From positions 1-64,000 of the forward strand of contig NZ_AEEC02000020.1 in NCBI RefSeq assembly GCF_000300975.2: a stretch of DNA of 64,000 nt, in the 5' to 3' direction. Shown piece by piece: positions 49,976-58,678 of this stretch. The notes under the pieces were generated by a model, which did no database searches, was not told where the DNA came from, and saw nothing but the letters and a program-made list of their open reading frames with translations. Numbering within the stretch: position 1 is the stretch's first letter; every line of letters starts with the position of its first letter. Source of the DNA: Herbaspirillum frisingense GSF30. GTDB taxonomy: Bacteria > Pseudomonadota > Gammaproteobacteria > Burkholderiales > Burkholderiaceae_D. Both the position numbers and the translations under genes were made by a program.

Positions 49976-51178
49976 ATGAACGCACCATTGAAAACAGCCG
50001 CTTCGGAACCGACGAAGCAGACGCTGGATATCCTCAAGACCCTCATCGGTTTTAATACCATCAGTCGTGAATCCAACCTGGGCCTGATCGAATGGGTCCG
50101 CGATTACCTCGAACGCCACGGCGCCGTCACCCGCCTGACCTACGACGCCGAACGGCGCAAGGCCAACCTCTTCGCCACCATTGGCGATGCCGGGCCAGGC
50201 CGCTTCGGGACCGTCTTTTCCGGGCATACCGATGTGGTGCCGGTGAAGGGGCAGAACTGGGATACCGATCCCTTTGTGGCACTCGTCGCGGATGGCAAAT
50301 TGTTCGGTCGCGGCGCGTGTGACATGAAGGGTTTCATCGCCGTCTGCCTGGCACGCCTGCCCGCCATCGACCAGGGCCGCCTGCAGACGCCCTTGCACTT
50401 TTCCTTCTCCTACGATGAAGAGGTGGGCTGCCTGGGGGTGCGCGAACTGCTGGCCGACCTGCAGCAGAATGACATCAAGCCCACTGGCGTGATCATTGGC
50501 GAGCCGACCATGATGCAGCCGGTCATCGCGCACAAGGGCAAGCGTTCCTACCGCTGCTGCGTGCATGGACATGCGGCGCATTCGTCCTGTCCGCATCTGG
50601 GCATCAACAGCATCGACTACGCCGCGATGATGCAGTTGAAGATTCGTGAAATCGCCCTGCGGGTGCGCAACTCCGAGGTGCAGGACTACGACTTCGATGT
50701 GCCGTATTCCTCCATCGTGACCACCCTGTCTAATGGCGGCAATGCGCCCAACATCATCCCGGACAAGGCCGAGTTTGTCTTCGAGCACCGCTTCCTGCCG
50801 GGCATCGATCCGGCCGAGGTCTTCGACGAAGTGAAGCGTTATGCCGAGCAGGAAGTGCTGCCGCAGATGCATATCGAAGGCGCGCAGGGGCGTATCGAGT
50901 TCGAGACTCTGACCGCCTATCCCGGCATGAGTACGCCGGCCGATGATCCCCTGGTGACCTCGGCGCTGCGCATTCTCGGCAGCGAGCGGGCGCGCAAGGT
51001 GGGCTTCGGGACCGAAGGCGGCCTGTTCGGCCAGGCCGGGATGCCGGCGGTGATCTGTGGGCCGGGCGACATCGTCCATGCCCACAAGCCCAATGAATTC
51101 GTCACGCTGGAACAACTGGCGCGTTGCGAGAGTTTCTTCGACAACTTCATCGCTTCAGCGCATCTGGCGCCAGTCTGA
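49976..51178 (+). CDS. argE: Acetylornithine deacetylase
   Basis: A 400-residue M20 zinc hydrolase that removes acetate from N-acetylornithine in arginine synthesis. Metal and catalytic landmarks are VFSGHTDVVPV, GRGACDMKGFIAVCLA, SYDEEVGCLG (catalytic Glu and metal Glu) and GTEGGLFGQAGMPAVICGPG. Frame extension to 49658 gives no homologous sequence; the ATG at 49976 fits the family length. A strong terminator follows directly. Confidence 0.92.
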   Translation: MNAPLKTAASEPTKQTLDILKTLIGFNTISRESNLGLIEWVRDYLERHGAVTRLTYDAERRKANLFATIGDAGPGRFGTVFSGHTDVVPVKGQNWDTDPFVALVADGKLFGRGACDMKGFIAVCLARLPAIDQGRLQTPLHFSFSYDEEVGCLGVRELLADLQQNDIKPTGVIIGEPTMMQPVIAHKGKRSYRCCVHGHAAHSSCPHLGINSIDYAAMMQLKIREIALRVRNSEVQDYDFDVPYSSIVTTLSNGGNAPNIIPDKAEFVFEHRFLPGIDPAEVFDEVKRYAEQEVLPQMHIEGAQGRIEFETLTAYPGMSTPADDPLVTSALRILGSERARKVGFGTEGGLFGQAGMPAVICGPGDIVHAHKPNEFVTLEQLARCESFFDNFIASAHLAPV

Positions 51179-51195
51179 ACCATCCGGCATCGTCG

Positions 51196-51236
51196 AAAAA
51201 AAAGCGCTTGGCCCCGTGGGCAAGCGCTTTTTTTGC
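51196..51236. terminator. Bidirectional terminator between argE and the MFS gene
   Basis: AAAAGCGCTTG pairs with CAAGCGCTTTT around GCCCCGTGGG, with A and T runs on both sides, so it works for both convergent genes. Confidence 0.9.
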
Positions 51237-51249
51237 GTGGCGAGCGTGC

Positions 51250-52413
51250 TCAGGTGGCGGTGCGCACGCGCTTGTCCAGCGAGGCGGAGAAGGCCACGGT
51301 GGCCAGACCCAGCAAGGCGAAGACCGAGCCGATCAGGGGCAGGTCGGTCAGCGGCAGGCCGGCCGAGATCGCCAGGCCACCCACCCATGCACCGGTGGCA
51401 TTGCCCAGGTTGAAGGCACCCTGATTCAGGGTCGAGGCCAGATTGGGGGCACCGCGGGCGGTATCGAGCACCCGGATCTGCGCGCCCGGTACTACTGCGA
51501 AGGCGAATGCACCCCAGGCAAACATGGTGACCAACGTGGGCCACTTGTAATGGCTGGTGAAGGAGAACAGGCCCAGCACGATGGCGATGCAGAGGAACAC
51601 GGCGCACATGACCGGCATCAGTTTCCAGTCGGCCAGCTTGCCGCCGACCAGCCCGCCGACGGTGATGCCGGCGCCGAACAGCAGCAGCACCCAGCTCTCC
51701 TGTTGCGTGGTGAAGCCGGTCACGTCCAGCAGGATGTAGGCGATGTAGGTGATCACGCTGAACATGCTGATCGAGGCCAGCGTCGAGGTCAGCAGCGACA
51801 GCTGTACGCGGGTATCGATGATGGAGCGGAACTCCTGGAAGATATTGCCACCCTGCATGGGGATTTTCCTGGGCAGCATGGCCCACAGCATGATGGCGGC
51901 CAGTACGCCGATGCCGGTCACCACGCCGAAGGTGGAACGCCACCCGGCTGCGTGGCCGAAGGCCGTTCCCAGCGGTACGCCCAGGATATTGGCCACGGTC
52001 AGGCCGGTGAACATCAGCGCCACCGCCTGCGCACGCTTCTGCGGCGAGACCAGCTCGGCCGCCACCACCGAGCCGATGCCAAAGAAGGCCGCGTGGCAGA
52101 AGGCCGTGACCACCCGGGCCACCATCAGGAACACATAGTTGGGGGCGACCGCGCACAGCACGTTACCGAGGATGAACAGGCACATCAATCCCACCAGCGC
52201 CTGCTTGCGCGGCCATTTTGCCGTGAGGATGGCCAGGATGGGCGCACCGGCCGCCACGCCCAGGGCATAGCCGGACACCAGCATGCCGGCTGCCGGCGCC
52301 GATACGCCCAGGTCGCGTGCCACGTCGGGCAGCAGGCCCATGATGACGAATTCGGTGGTGCCGATGCCGAAGGCGGCAACAGCAAGGGCAAACAGGGGCC
52401 AGTTCATGCGCAT
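51250..52413 (-). CDS. MFS efflux transporter, AraJ/YdhP-like
   Basis: A 387-residue 12-helix transporter. The start LFALAVAAFGIGTTEFVIMG is the DHA1-family signature, with the motif-A-like loop LTAKWPRKQALVG. Members export drugs or sugars; the substrate is not readable. Met1 or Met3 (52407) may be the start, with GGAATGCGC favouring Met3. Cytoplasmic membrane. Confidence 0.85.
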   Translation of the reverse strand: MRMNWPLFALAVAAFGIGTTEFVIMGLLPDVARDLGVSAPAAGMLVSGYALGVAAGAPILAILTAKWPRKQALVGLMCLFILGNVLCAVAPNYVFLMVARVVTAFCHAAFFGIGSVVAAELVSPQKRAQAVALMFTGLTVANILGVPLGTAFGHAAGWRSTFGVVTGIGVLAAIMLWAMLPRKIPMQGGNIFQEFRSIIDTRVQLSLLTSTLASISMFSVITYIAYILLDVTGFTTQQESWVLLLFGAGITVGGLVGGKLADWKLMPVMCAVFLCIAIVLGLFSFTSHYKWPTLVTMFAWGAFAFAVVPGAQIRVLDTARGAPNLASTLNQGAFNLGNATGAWVGGLAISAGLPLTDLPLIGSVFALLGLATVAFSASLDKRVRTAT

Positions 52414-52499
52414 TCCAGGTGGGAGGGGTGAAGGAAGGGCGCGACGTGGAGGTCGCGCAAAGCCGCCAGTTTACCGTCCTATGGGATCGCCTGCAGGAC

Positions 52500-53156
52500 T
52501 CAGGCCGGATCGGCCGCCAGCGGACGGGCGAACCAGCTCTTCAACACCGACATCAGTGCCCCGTAGGCGGGCAGGAAGAACAACAGGCTGATGGCGATCT
52601 TGAAGCCGTAATCCACCAGCGCGATCTCCACCCAGTGCGCGGCCATGAAGGGGTCGCTGCTGCGCCAGAAGGCAATCGAGAAGAAGGCGACGGTATCGCT
52701 GGCATTGCCGAAGATCATCGACACCGAGGGCGCCAGCCACCAGTGGCGCGAGGCGCGCAGGCGGTTGAAGACCTGTACGTCCAGTACCTGGCCCAGCACG
52801 TAGGCCATGAAGCTGGCTGCCGCGATGCGTGCCACGAATACGTTGAAGTGCGCCAGCGCGCCAAAACCCTGCCACTGGCCCATGTAGAACAGCGCCGAGA
52901 TGCCGTAGGAAATGAACAGCGCCGGCAGCATCACCGCGAAGATGATGCGACGCGCCAGGGTAGCGCCGAAGAAGCGAACCGTCAGGTCGGTGGCCAGGAA
53001 GATGAAGGGAAAGCTGAACGCACCCCAGGTGGTGTGCAGCCCGAAAATGGACACCGGCAATTGCACGAGGTAATTGCTGGAAGTGATCACCAGCAGGTGG
53101 AACAGCGAAAGCCAGGTCAGCACGGCCGCGTGGCGGCGCAAGTCGAGAGTCGTCAT
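52500..53156 (-). CDS. yhhQ: Queuosine precursor transporter (VUT family)
   Basis: A 218-residue six-helix protein of the YhhQ/VUT-1 family: LLVITSSNYLVQLPVSIFGL, WGAFSFPFIFLATDLTVRFF, SMIFGNASDTVAFFSIAFW. YhhQ imports preQ0/preQ1 for queuosine tRNA modification. AAAAAGG lies 5 nt before the ATG and is part of a preQ1-riboswitch-like leader. Confidence 0.9.
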   Translation of the reverse strand: MTTLDLRRHAAVLTWLSLFHLLVITSSNYLVQLPVSIFGLHTTWGAFSFPFIFLATDLTVRFFGATLARRIIFAVMLPALFISYGISALFYMGQWQGFGALAHFNVFVARIAAASFMAYVLGQVLDVQVFNRLRASRHWWLAPSVSMIFGNASDTVAFFSIAFWRSSDPFMAAHWVEIALVDYGFKIAISLLFFLPAYGALMSVLKSWFARPLAADPA

Positions 53157-53161
53157 CAGAA

Positions 53162-53193
53162 CCTTTTTGATGGATGGGGGTGAGGGAACCCAT
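53162..53193 (-). promoter_or_regulatory. preQ1-I riboswitch-like leader of yhhQ
   Basis: Read leftward: AUGGG (53193-53189) pairs with CCCAU (53178-53174) around a C-rich loop UUCCCUCACC, then an A-rich tail CAAAAAGG whose GG can pair with CC of the loop. This is the H-type pseudoknot layout of preQ1-I riboswitches, close to the compact Thermoanaerobacter form. The GG is the Shine-Dalgarno of yhhQ, so ligand binding would block translation. The loop lacks the usual UCGCA, so the match is partial. Confidence 0.45.
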
Positions 53194-53335
53194 GGAACAG
53201 AGGCCTGGCCCTAAATTAAAACGGCTGAACCAGACACGGAAGGGGCAAGATTCTAGCATAGTACCGCCTCTGCCCGCCGGCCTGGCCGCATGGCGGCGCG
53301 CTTGAGGTACACTTCTGCGCTTTTGGGCAGGCGCA

Positions 53336-54232
53336 ATGAACAGCAACAAGGCAACCCTGATCGGATTGACCGCCGTCGTTCTCTGGAGCGCCATCGTCGG
53401 CCTGATCCGTGGCGTGAGCGAACATCTGGGCGCCACCGGCGGGGCGGCAGCGATCTATACGGTGGCCTCGTTGATCCTGCTGGCGTCGGTGGGTTTTCCG
53501 CGCCTGTCCAGCTTTCCACGCAAATACCTGCTGTGGGGTAGCGTGCTGTTCGTGGCCTACGAGTTGTGCCTGTCACTGTCGATCGGTTACGCCCATAGCG
53601 GGCGCCAGGCCATCGAGGTGGGCATGGTCAATTATCTCTGGCCGACCTTCACCATGATCGCGGCCATCCTGTTCGGCGGGCAGCGGGCCAGCCTGCTGGT
53701 GGTGCCGGGCTTTCTTCTTTCCATGCTGGGAATCTGCTGGGTGCTGGGCGGCGACCAGGGGCTGGACGTGGCCGGCATGCTGGTCAACATCCAGGACAAC
53801 CCGCTCAGCTATGGCCTGGCCTTCGCCGGCGCCGTCATCTGGGCCGCCTACTGCACCGTGACGACCCGCATCGCCGGCGGCCAGAACGGCGTGACGCCGT
53901 TTTTCATGCTGGTGGCGCTTGCCTTGTGGGGCAAGTTCCTGCTGGGTGGTCATGCCGGAGAGATGTCATTGAGCCTGCCGGCGCTGGTCTACCTGCTGCT
54001 GGCGGCGGCCGCCATGGGACTGGGCTATGCGGCGTGGAACGTCGGCATCCTGCACGGCAAAGTGACGGTGCTGGCGGGCGCATCCTATTTCATCCCGGTG
54101 TTGTCGTCGGCCCTGTCGGCGCTGCTGTTGCAGGCGCCGCTGCCGGCCTCGTTCTGGGTCGGCGCGGCGCTGGTGTGTGCCGGTTCCATCCTGTGCTGGC
54201 GGGCCACGCGCAGCCAGGCTGGCGTGGCCTAG
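53336..54232 (+). CDS. yddG: EamA-family exporter, YddG-like (aromatic amino acids)
   Basis: A 298-residue 10-helix DMT protein (MNSNKATLIGLTAVVLWSAI, EVGMVNYLWPTFTMIAAILF, VLAGASYFIPVLSSALSALL). These segments match YddG, which exports Phe, Tyr and Trp. Divergent from yhhQ over a 179-bp region, and convergent with the outer-membrane gene 8 bp downstream. Confidence 0.82.
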   Translation: MNSNKATLIGLTAVVLWSAIVGLIRGVSEHLGATGGAAAIYTVASLILLASVGFPRLSSFPRKYLLWGSVLFVAYELCLSLSIGYAHSGRQAIEVGMVNYLWPTFTMIAAILFGGQRASLLVVPGFLLSMLGICWVLGGDQGLDVAGMLVNIQDNPLSYGLAFAGAVIWAAYCTVTTRIAGGQNGVTPFFMLVALALWGKFLLGGHAGEMSLSLPALVYLLLAAAAMGLGYAAWNVGILHGKVTVLAGASYFIPVLSSALSALLLQAPLPASFWVGAALVCAGSILCWRATRSQAGVA

Positions 54233-54239
54233 GTCCGGA

Positions 54240-54920
54240 TCAGAACCTGTAGCTCACGCCGATGCGGACGACCGGATACAGGTTGTAGCCATGCACCTTG
54301 TCGCTGAGTTCGGCGTTTTCCGCAGCGACGTCGGTGGCCAGACGGGCGCACAGGGCAGCGGGGGCGTTGCATCCCGAATTGCTGACCGAGGTCGAGGCAT
54401 TGCCCTGGAACATGACCCCCAGATCAGCCGTCACGCCCCAGCCGCGGTTGGGCGCTGCGGCATTGCCATAGCCCAGGCCCAGGTAGGGTGCGAACTTCTT
54501 GAAATCGATGCGGCCATCCACCTGGCCGGCCTGGGCCGCGGTATAGACATTGCCGTTGATGGTGTAGATGCCGTTGGCCTTGGGCTTGCCGGTGGCGTCG
54601 ATCTTGTTGCCGTTGTAGATCACGCCGCCCGAGAGGCGAAAGCCGTTGTAGAAGGGGAACCAGTCCAGCAAGGCATCGAAGGTGCGCAGCTTGGCCCGGG
54701 CGTCGTAATTGACGTCATTGGTGCTGGAATTGAACGAGTAATCGAAGTAGTTGACACCGAAGCGCGCATTGAGCTGCTGGGCCAGCGGGACGCTCAGGTG
54801 AACGCCCACGCCGGTGGTGCCGACCTCGCCGCTGAGACCGAGGTTGGCGGCATGAACGCTGCCCAGGCTGGCGGCGCCCAGGCCGATGAGGCAAGCACAG
54901 GAAAGATGAAGACGGTGCAC
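54240..54920 (-). CDS. Outer-membrane beta-barrel protein
   Basis: A 226-residue exported protein: signal peptide CACLIGLGAASLGSVHA, then alternating beta strands (FGVNYFDYSFNSSTNDVNYD, GFRLSGGVIYNGNKID, FAPYLGLGYGNAA, GWGVTADLGVMFQG) ending in VRIGVSYRF, the C-terminal Phe recognised by the BAM complex. It resembles OmpW/OmpA-type small barrels. The ligand is unknown. Confidence 0.75.
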   Translation of the reverse strand: MHRLHLSCACLIGLGAASLGSVHAANLGLSGEVGTTGVGVHLSVPLAQQLNARFGVNYFDYSFNSSTNDVNYDARAKLRTFDALLDWFPFYNGFRLSGGVIYNGNKIDATGKPKANGIYTINGNVYTAAQAGQVDGRIDFKKFAPYLGLGYGNAAAPNRGWGVTADLGVMFQGNASTSVSNSGCNAPAALCARLATDVAAENAELSDKVHGYNLYPVVRIGVSYRF

Positions 54921-55115
54921 GAAGAATCCCCCGGGATAATAGAAAAGTGATGGTTCAGGCAGATGCAGACCTGACCATCGCAGCCTATGGTTGAGGGGGA
55001 GAAGGTGTAAAGCGCGACAGTGCCGAAAAGCAATGAAAGGGAAGCCCCGGCAAACGGTCGCGTTCCCTTTACGCCACAGTGCGGACTCGCTTCACGCTGG
55101 CTTGATGTCGCTTCG

Positions 55116-56084
55116 TCAACCCGGCCGGTGGGCGCCATTCACGGCCAGGTAGATCGCATACAGCGAGGTCGTGGCCGTGATGAACAGGCGATTGTGCCGC
55201 GGCCCGCCGAAGCAGACATTGGAAACGACCTCCGGCACCCGGATCTTGCCCAGCAGGCATCCATCCGGCGCGTAGCAGTGCACGCCGTCGCCGGCGCTGG
55301 TCCAGACATTGCCCAGCGCATCGACCCGGAAGCCGTCGGCCAGGCCGGGCGTGATCGTGGCGAAGACACGGCCGCCGCTGAGCTGGCCATCGTCGTCGAC
55401 GTTGAAGACGCGGATATGGTGCGGCCCATCGGCGCGATGGGTGCGGCCGGTGTCGGCGATGTAGAGCCGCTTTTCATCGGGCGAGAAGGCCAGGCCGTTG
55501 GGGCGCTCGAAATCATGGCTGACCAGTGTCAGCGCACCGCTCTGGCCGTCGATGCGATAGACGTGGCAGCCACCGATCTCGCTGTCGGCCTTGTGGCCTT
55601 CGTAATCGCTGTCGATGCCATAGGCCGGATCGGTGAACCAGATCGAACCATCCGACCTGACCACCACGTCGTTGGGTGAATTGAGACGCTTGCCCTGCCA
55701 GTGCGAGGCCAGTACCGTGCGGCGCCCATCGTGCTCGGTGCGCACCACGGCACGCGCGCCATGCAGGCAGCCTACGATGCGGCCCTCGCGGTCCAGGGTA
55801 TTGCCGTTGTTGTAGTCGGAGGGCTGGCGGAACACGCCGGCCCCTGCGCCTTCCGACCAGCGCAGCAGGCGATTGTTGGGGATATCGCTCCAGATCAGTT
55901 CATCGGTGGCCGGCAGATAGACCGGGCCCTCGGTCCAGCGACTGCCCCCGTGCAGGCAGTCCAGGCGGGCGCTCGGGACGATCAGGCTGGAAAAGCGGGG
56001 ATCGCAATGTTCGTAGGGGTTGGCCGGCAGGCTGGAGGGTATGGGGGAACAGGTGGGCGAAGCGGCGAGCGAAGGGGTGGTCAT
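55116..56084 (-). CDS. SMP-30/gluconolactonase family lactonase
   Basis: A 322-residue six-blade beta-propeller. Metal-site landmarks are WTEGPVYLPATDELIWSDIP (Glu), NSPNDVVVRSDGSIWFTDPA (Asn) and RPNGLAFSPDEKRLYIADTG (Asn, Asp), and PGLADGFRVDALGNVWTSAG (Asp). It hydrolyses a sugar lactone such as gluconolactone or a related compound. No signal peptide is obvious. Confidence 0.85.
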   Translation of the reverse strand: MTTPSLAASPTCSPIPSSLPANPYEHCDPRFSSLIVPSARLDCLHGGSRWTEGPVYLPATDELIWSDIPNNRLLRWSEGAGAGVFRQPSDYNNGNTLDREGRIVGCLHGARAVVRTEHDGRRTVLASHWQGKRLNSPNDVVVRSDGSIWFTDPAYGIDSDYEGHKADSEIGGCHVYRIDGQSGALTLVSHDFERPNGLAFSPDEKRLYIADTGRTHRADGPHHIRVFNVDDDGQLSGGRVFATITPGLADGFRVDALGNVWTSAGDGVHCYAPDGCLLGKIRVPEVVSNVCFGGPRHNRLFITATTSLYAIYLAVNGAHRPG

Positions 56085-56213
56085 GGAGTCTCCTTGGTCT
56101 GTAGCCTATCGTGATTGCAGGGCGATACTATGCTGGACAGGATGATAACCCGTGGCCATGCCGCGTCAGAAAAGGGACGGGACGGACGGCAGAAGCAGGA
56201 CCTGGCTAGCCCT

Positions 56214-56227
56214 TTGATGCATATCAA
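56214..56227. promoter_or_regulatory. FNR box upstream of hemN
   Basis: TTGATGCATATCAA, a perfect TTGAT-N4-ATCAA site, lies 126 bp before the hemN ATG. It indicates oxygen-dependent control by an FNR/ANR-type regulator. Confidence 0.88.
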
Positions 56228-56352
56228 TGTAGTCCGGGTATGAAGTGACTATCCTGCAAGCTCCAGTCAATACCAGCTCGCCCGGTGGGCTCGCGGCCCA
56301 GCGCATGTGCGCGCCGCGTCAGTCCGGCGCGGCGGCCGGCCAGGAGCATCGC

Positions 56353-57804
56353 ATGCAAGTCGCCCATCCGTCCACCCTGCATCCTTCCGCCAGTCTCGCC
56401 GGCATGAACAAGAGCGTGCTGCGCAAAATGGACCAGCGTGGCCCGCGTTATACGTCCTATCCCACGGCCGATCGTTTTTCCAACGACTTCGCCGTGACCG
56501 ACTACCTGCATGCGGTCTCCGACCGTCGCAGCATGAGCGCCTGGCGCGCCTTGTCGCTCTATCTGCACATTCCGTTCTGCGACACCATCTGCTACTACTG
56601 CGCCTGCAACAAGATCGTCACCAAGAACCGCTCCAAGGCGGCGCTCTACCTGAGCTACCTCAAGCGCGAGATCAGCATGCAGGGCTCGCTGTTCTCGGGC
56701 ATGAACCAGGTCGAGCAGCTGCATTTCGGCGGCGGTACGCCGACCTATCTCTCGGACGAACAGATGTCGGACCTGATGGACCACATTCGTCATTGCTTCG
56801 CTCTGGCACCTGATCACGTGGGGGAATACTCGATCGAAATCGATCCCCGCACCGTGTCGGTGGAACGCATCCACAAGCTGCGCCAGCAGGGCTTCAATCG
56901 CGTCAGCCTGGGTGTGCAGGATTTCGATCCGGAAGTGCAGCTTGCGGTGAACCGCGTGCAATCCGAGGAACAGACGCTGCAGATCATCCAGGCCGCGCGT
57001 GACGCCGGCTTCCGTTCGGTCAGCATCGATCTGATCTATGGCCTGCCCAGGCAGAACGTGATGTCGATGTCGCGCACGCTCTCCAAGGTGATCGCCGCCA
57101 GCCCCGACCGCATCGCCGTCTACAACTACGCGCACATGCCGCAGCTGTTCAAGACCCAGCGCCAGATCAAGGAAGACGAGTTGCCCAGCGCCGACAGCAA
57201 GCTGGACATGCTGTCCCTGTGCATCCGCCAGCTGACGGCAGCCGGCTATGTCTACATCGGCATGGACCACTTCGCCAAGCCGACCGACGACCTGGCCATC
57301 GCCCAGCAGCAGGGGCGTCTGCACCGCAACTTCCAGGGCTATTCCACCCATTCCGAAACCGACCTGGTGGCCTGCGGCGTCTCGGCCATCAGCGCCGTTG
57401 GCGGCAGTTACAGCCAGAACGAAAAGACCCTGGACGACTACTACGCCCGTCTGGAAAACTCGACCCTGCCCATCGCCCGCGGCATCCAGCTGGGCATGGA
57501 CGATGTGCTGCGTCGCCTGATCATCCAGCGCCTGATGTGCAACTTCGAGTTGTCGATCAATTCGCTGGAAATCGCCTATCCCATCGTCTTCCGCGAATAC
57601 TTCGCTACCGAGATGGAAAAGCTGAAGCAGCTGGAAGAAGACGGTCTGATCAAGATCGAACCCGAGTGGATCACCGTCGAACCCAAGGGCCGCCTGCTGA
57701 TCCGCAATATCTGCATGGTCTTCGACCGCTACCTGACGCAGGATCGCGAGAAGGCCGCGAGCCAGAACAAGGACGCACCACAGCGCTATTCGCAGACGGT
57801 CTGA
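56353..57804 (+). CDS. hemN: Oxygen-independent coproporphyrinogen III oxidase
   Basis: A 483-residue radical-SAM enzyme that decarboxylates coproporphyrinogen III under low oxygen in haem synthesis. The cluster motif is HIPFCDTICYYCACNKI (C-x3-C-x2-C), with LHFGGGTPTYLS and IEIDPRTVSVERI typical of the family. GGAGCATCGC sets the ATG at 56353; the frame is open to 56245. It supplies haem for the cbb3 oxidase encoded downstream. Confidence 0.95.
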   Translation: MQVAHPSTLHPSASLAGMNKSVLRKMDQRGPRYTSYPTADRFSNDFAVTDYLHAVSDRRSMSAWRALSLYLHIPFCDTICYYCACNKIVTKNRSKAALYLSYLKREISMQGSLFSGMNQVEQLHFGGGTPTYLSDEQMSDLMDHIRHCFALAPDHVGEYSIEIDPRTVSVERIHKLRQQGFNRVSLGVQDFDPEVQLAVNRVQSEEQTLQIIQAARDAGFRSVSIDLIYGLPRQNVMSMSRTLSKVIAASPDRIAVYNYAHMPQLFKTQRQIKEDELPSADSKLDMLSLCIRQLTAAGYVYIGMDHFAKPTDDLAIAQQQGRLHRNFQGYSTHSETDLVACGVSAISAVGGSYSQNEKTLDDYYARLENSTLPIARGIQLGMDDVLRRLIIQRLMCNFELSINSLEIAYPIVFREYFATEMEKLKQLEEDGLIKIEPEWITVEPKGRLLIRNICMVFDRYLTQDREKAASQNKDAPQRYSQTV

Positions 57805-57815
57805 GGGGAGCCGAC

Positions 57816-58676
57816 GTGAACCTGCTACCGATCTTCCTGGTGGGCCTGATGGGTAGCGTCCATTGCATCGGCATGTGCGGCGGCATCGTCGGTGCGCTCA
57901 GTTCGGCAGGTCCGGGCCGGGCCGCGTCGGCGCGTACACCGGTCACGCTGTCGGCCTCCGCACTCGGCGCGGTTGAGCCCGGGGCTCTTCGCCGTGTCAT
58001 TCCCATCCAAATTGCGGGCGGTAGCACTGGCACCGTCCCGGTCTTCACGCAGGACCTGGTACGTGTGTTGAGCTACAACCTCGGTCGCCTCTCCAGCTAT
58101 GCGCTGGCAGGTGCCCTGGCTGGTGGCATCGCAGCCGGGCTCTTGCGGGGTGCGGACGTGCTCGGCTGGCTGGCACCGGCGCAGACGGCCGCCTATGTGA
58201 TGACCAATCTCGTCCTCGTTCTGCTTGGGCTGTACCTGACCCAATGGTGGACGGGCATGACCCGCATCGAACAGCTGGGCAGCGGCCTCTGGGCGCGCCT
58301 GCGTCCGCATGCGGCACGCCTGGTGCCGGTCGATACGCCCCAGAAGGCCTTGCTACTGGGCAGCCTGTGGGGCTGGTTGCCCTGCGGGATGGTCTACAGC
58401 GCCTTGCTCACTGCCCTGATGGCCGGTAGCGCCGTGCAGGGTGCGCTGACCATGCTGGCCTTCGGCGCTGGCACACTGCCGGTGTTGCTGGCGGCGGGTT
58501 TGTCCGGGGCGCGCCTGCGGCAACTGGCGTCACGGCCGGCAGTCCGCCGCGCGGCCGGCGTGATCGTGCTGGCATTCGGCATACTGGGCTTGCTGCGTGC
58601 CGCCGAGATCGGCGGCATGGGCATCGCCCGTGGCTGGATCGATGTGTTCTGCATCACGCCAGGACATGGAGCTTGA
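57816..58676 (+). CDS. SafE/TauE-like membrane protein linked to cbb3 oxidase assembly
   Basis: GTG at 57816 follows GGGGAG by 6 nt, 11 bp after hemN. The 286-residue product has several membrane helices and the Cys signature FLVGLMGSVHCIGMCGGIVG near the start, plus LLLGSLWGWLPCGMVYSALL. This COG2836-type protein is often encoded with ccoI and hemN and is proposed to help copper or redox supply for the oxidase. The transported species is not known. Confidence 0.82.
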   Translation: MNLLPIFLVGLMGSVHCIGMCGGIVGALSSAGPGRAASARTPVTLSASALGAVEPGALRRVIPIQIAGGSTGTVPVFTQDLVRVLSYNLGRLSSYALAGALAGGIAAGLLRGADVLGWLAPAQTAAYVMTNLVLVLLGLYLTQWWTGMTRIEQLGSGLWARLRPHAARLVPVDTPQKALLLGSLWGWLPCGMVYSALLTALMAGSAVQGALTMLAFGAGTLPVLLAAGLSGARLRQLASRPAVRRAAGVIVLAFGILGLLRAAEIGGMGIARGWIDVFCITPGHGA

Positions 58677-58678
58677 GC

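Noticed and set aside
49805-51115. 436-aa leftward frame opposite argE
   Set aside because: Shadow of argE; no motif and no ribosome-binding site.
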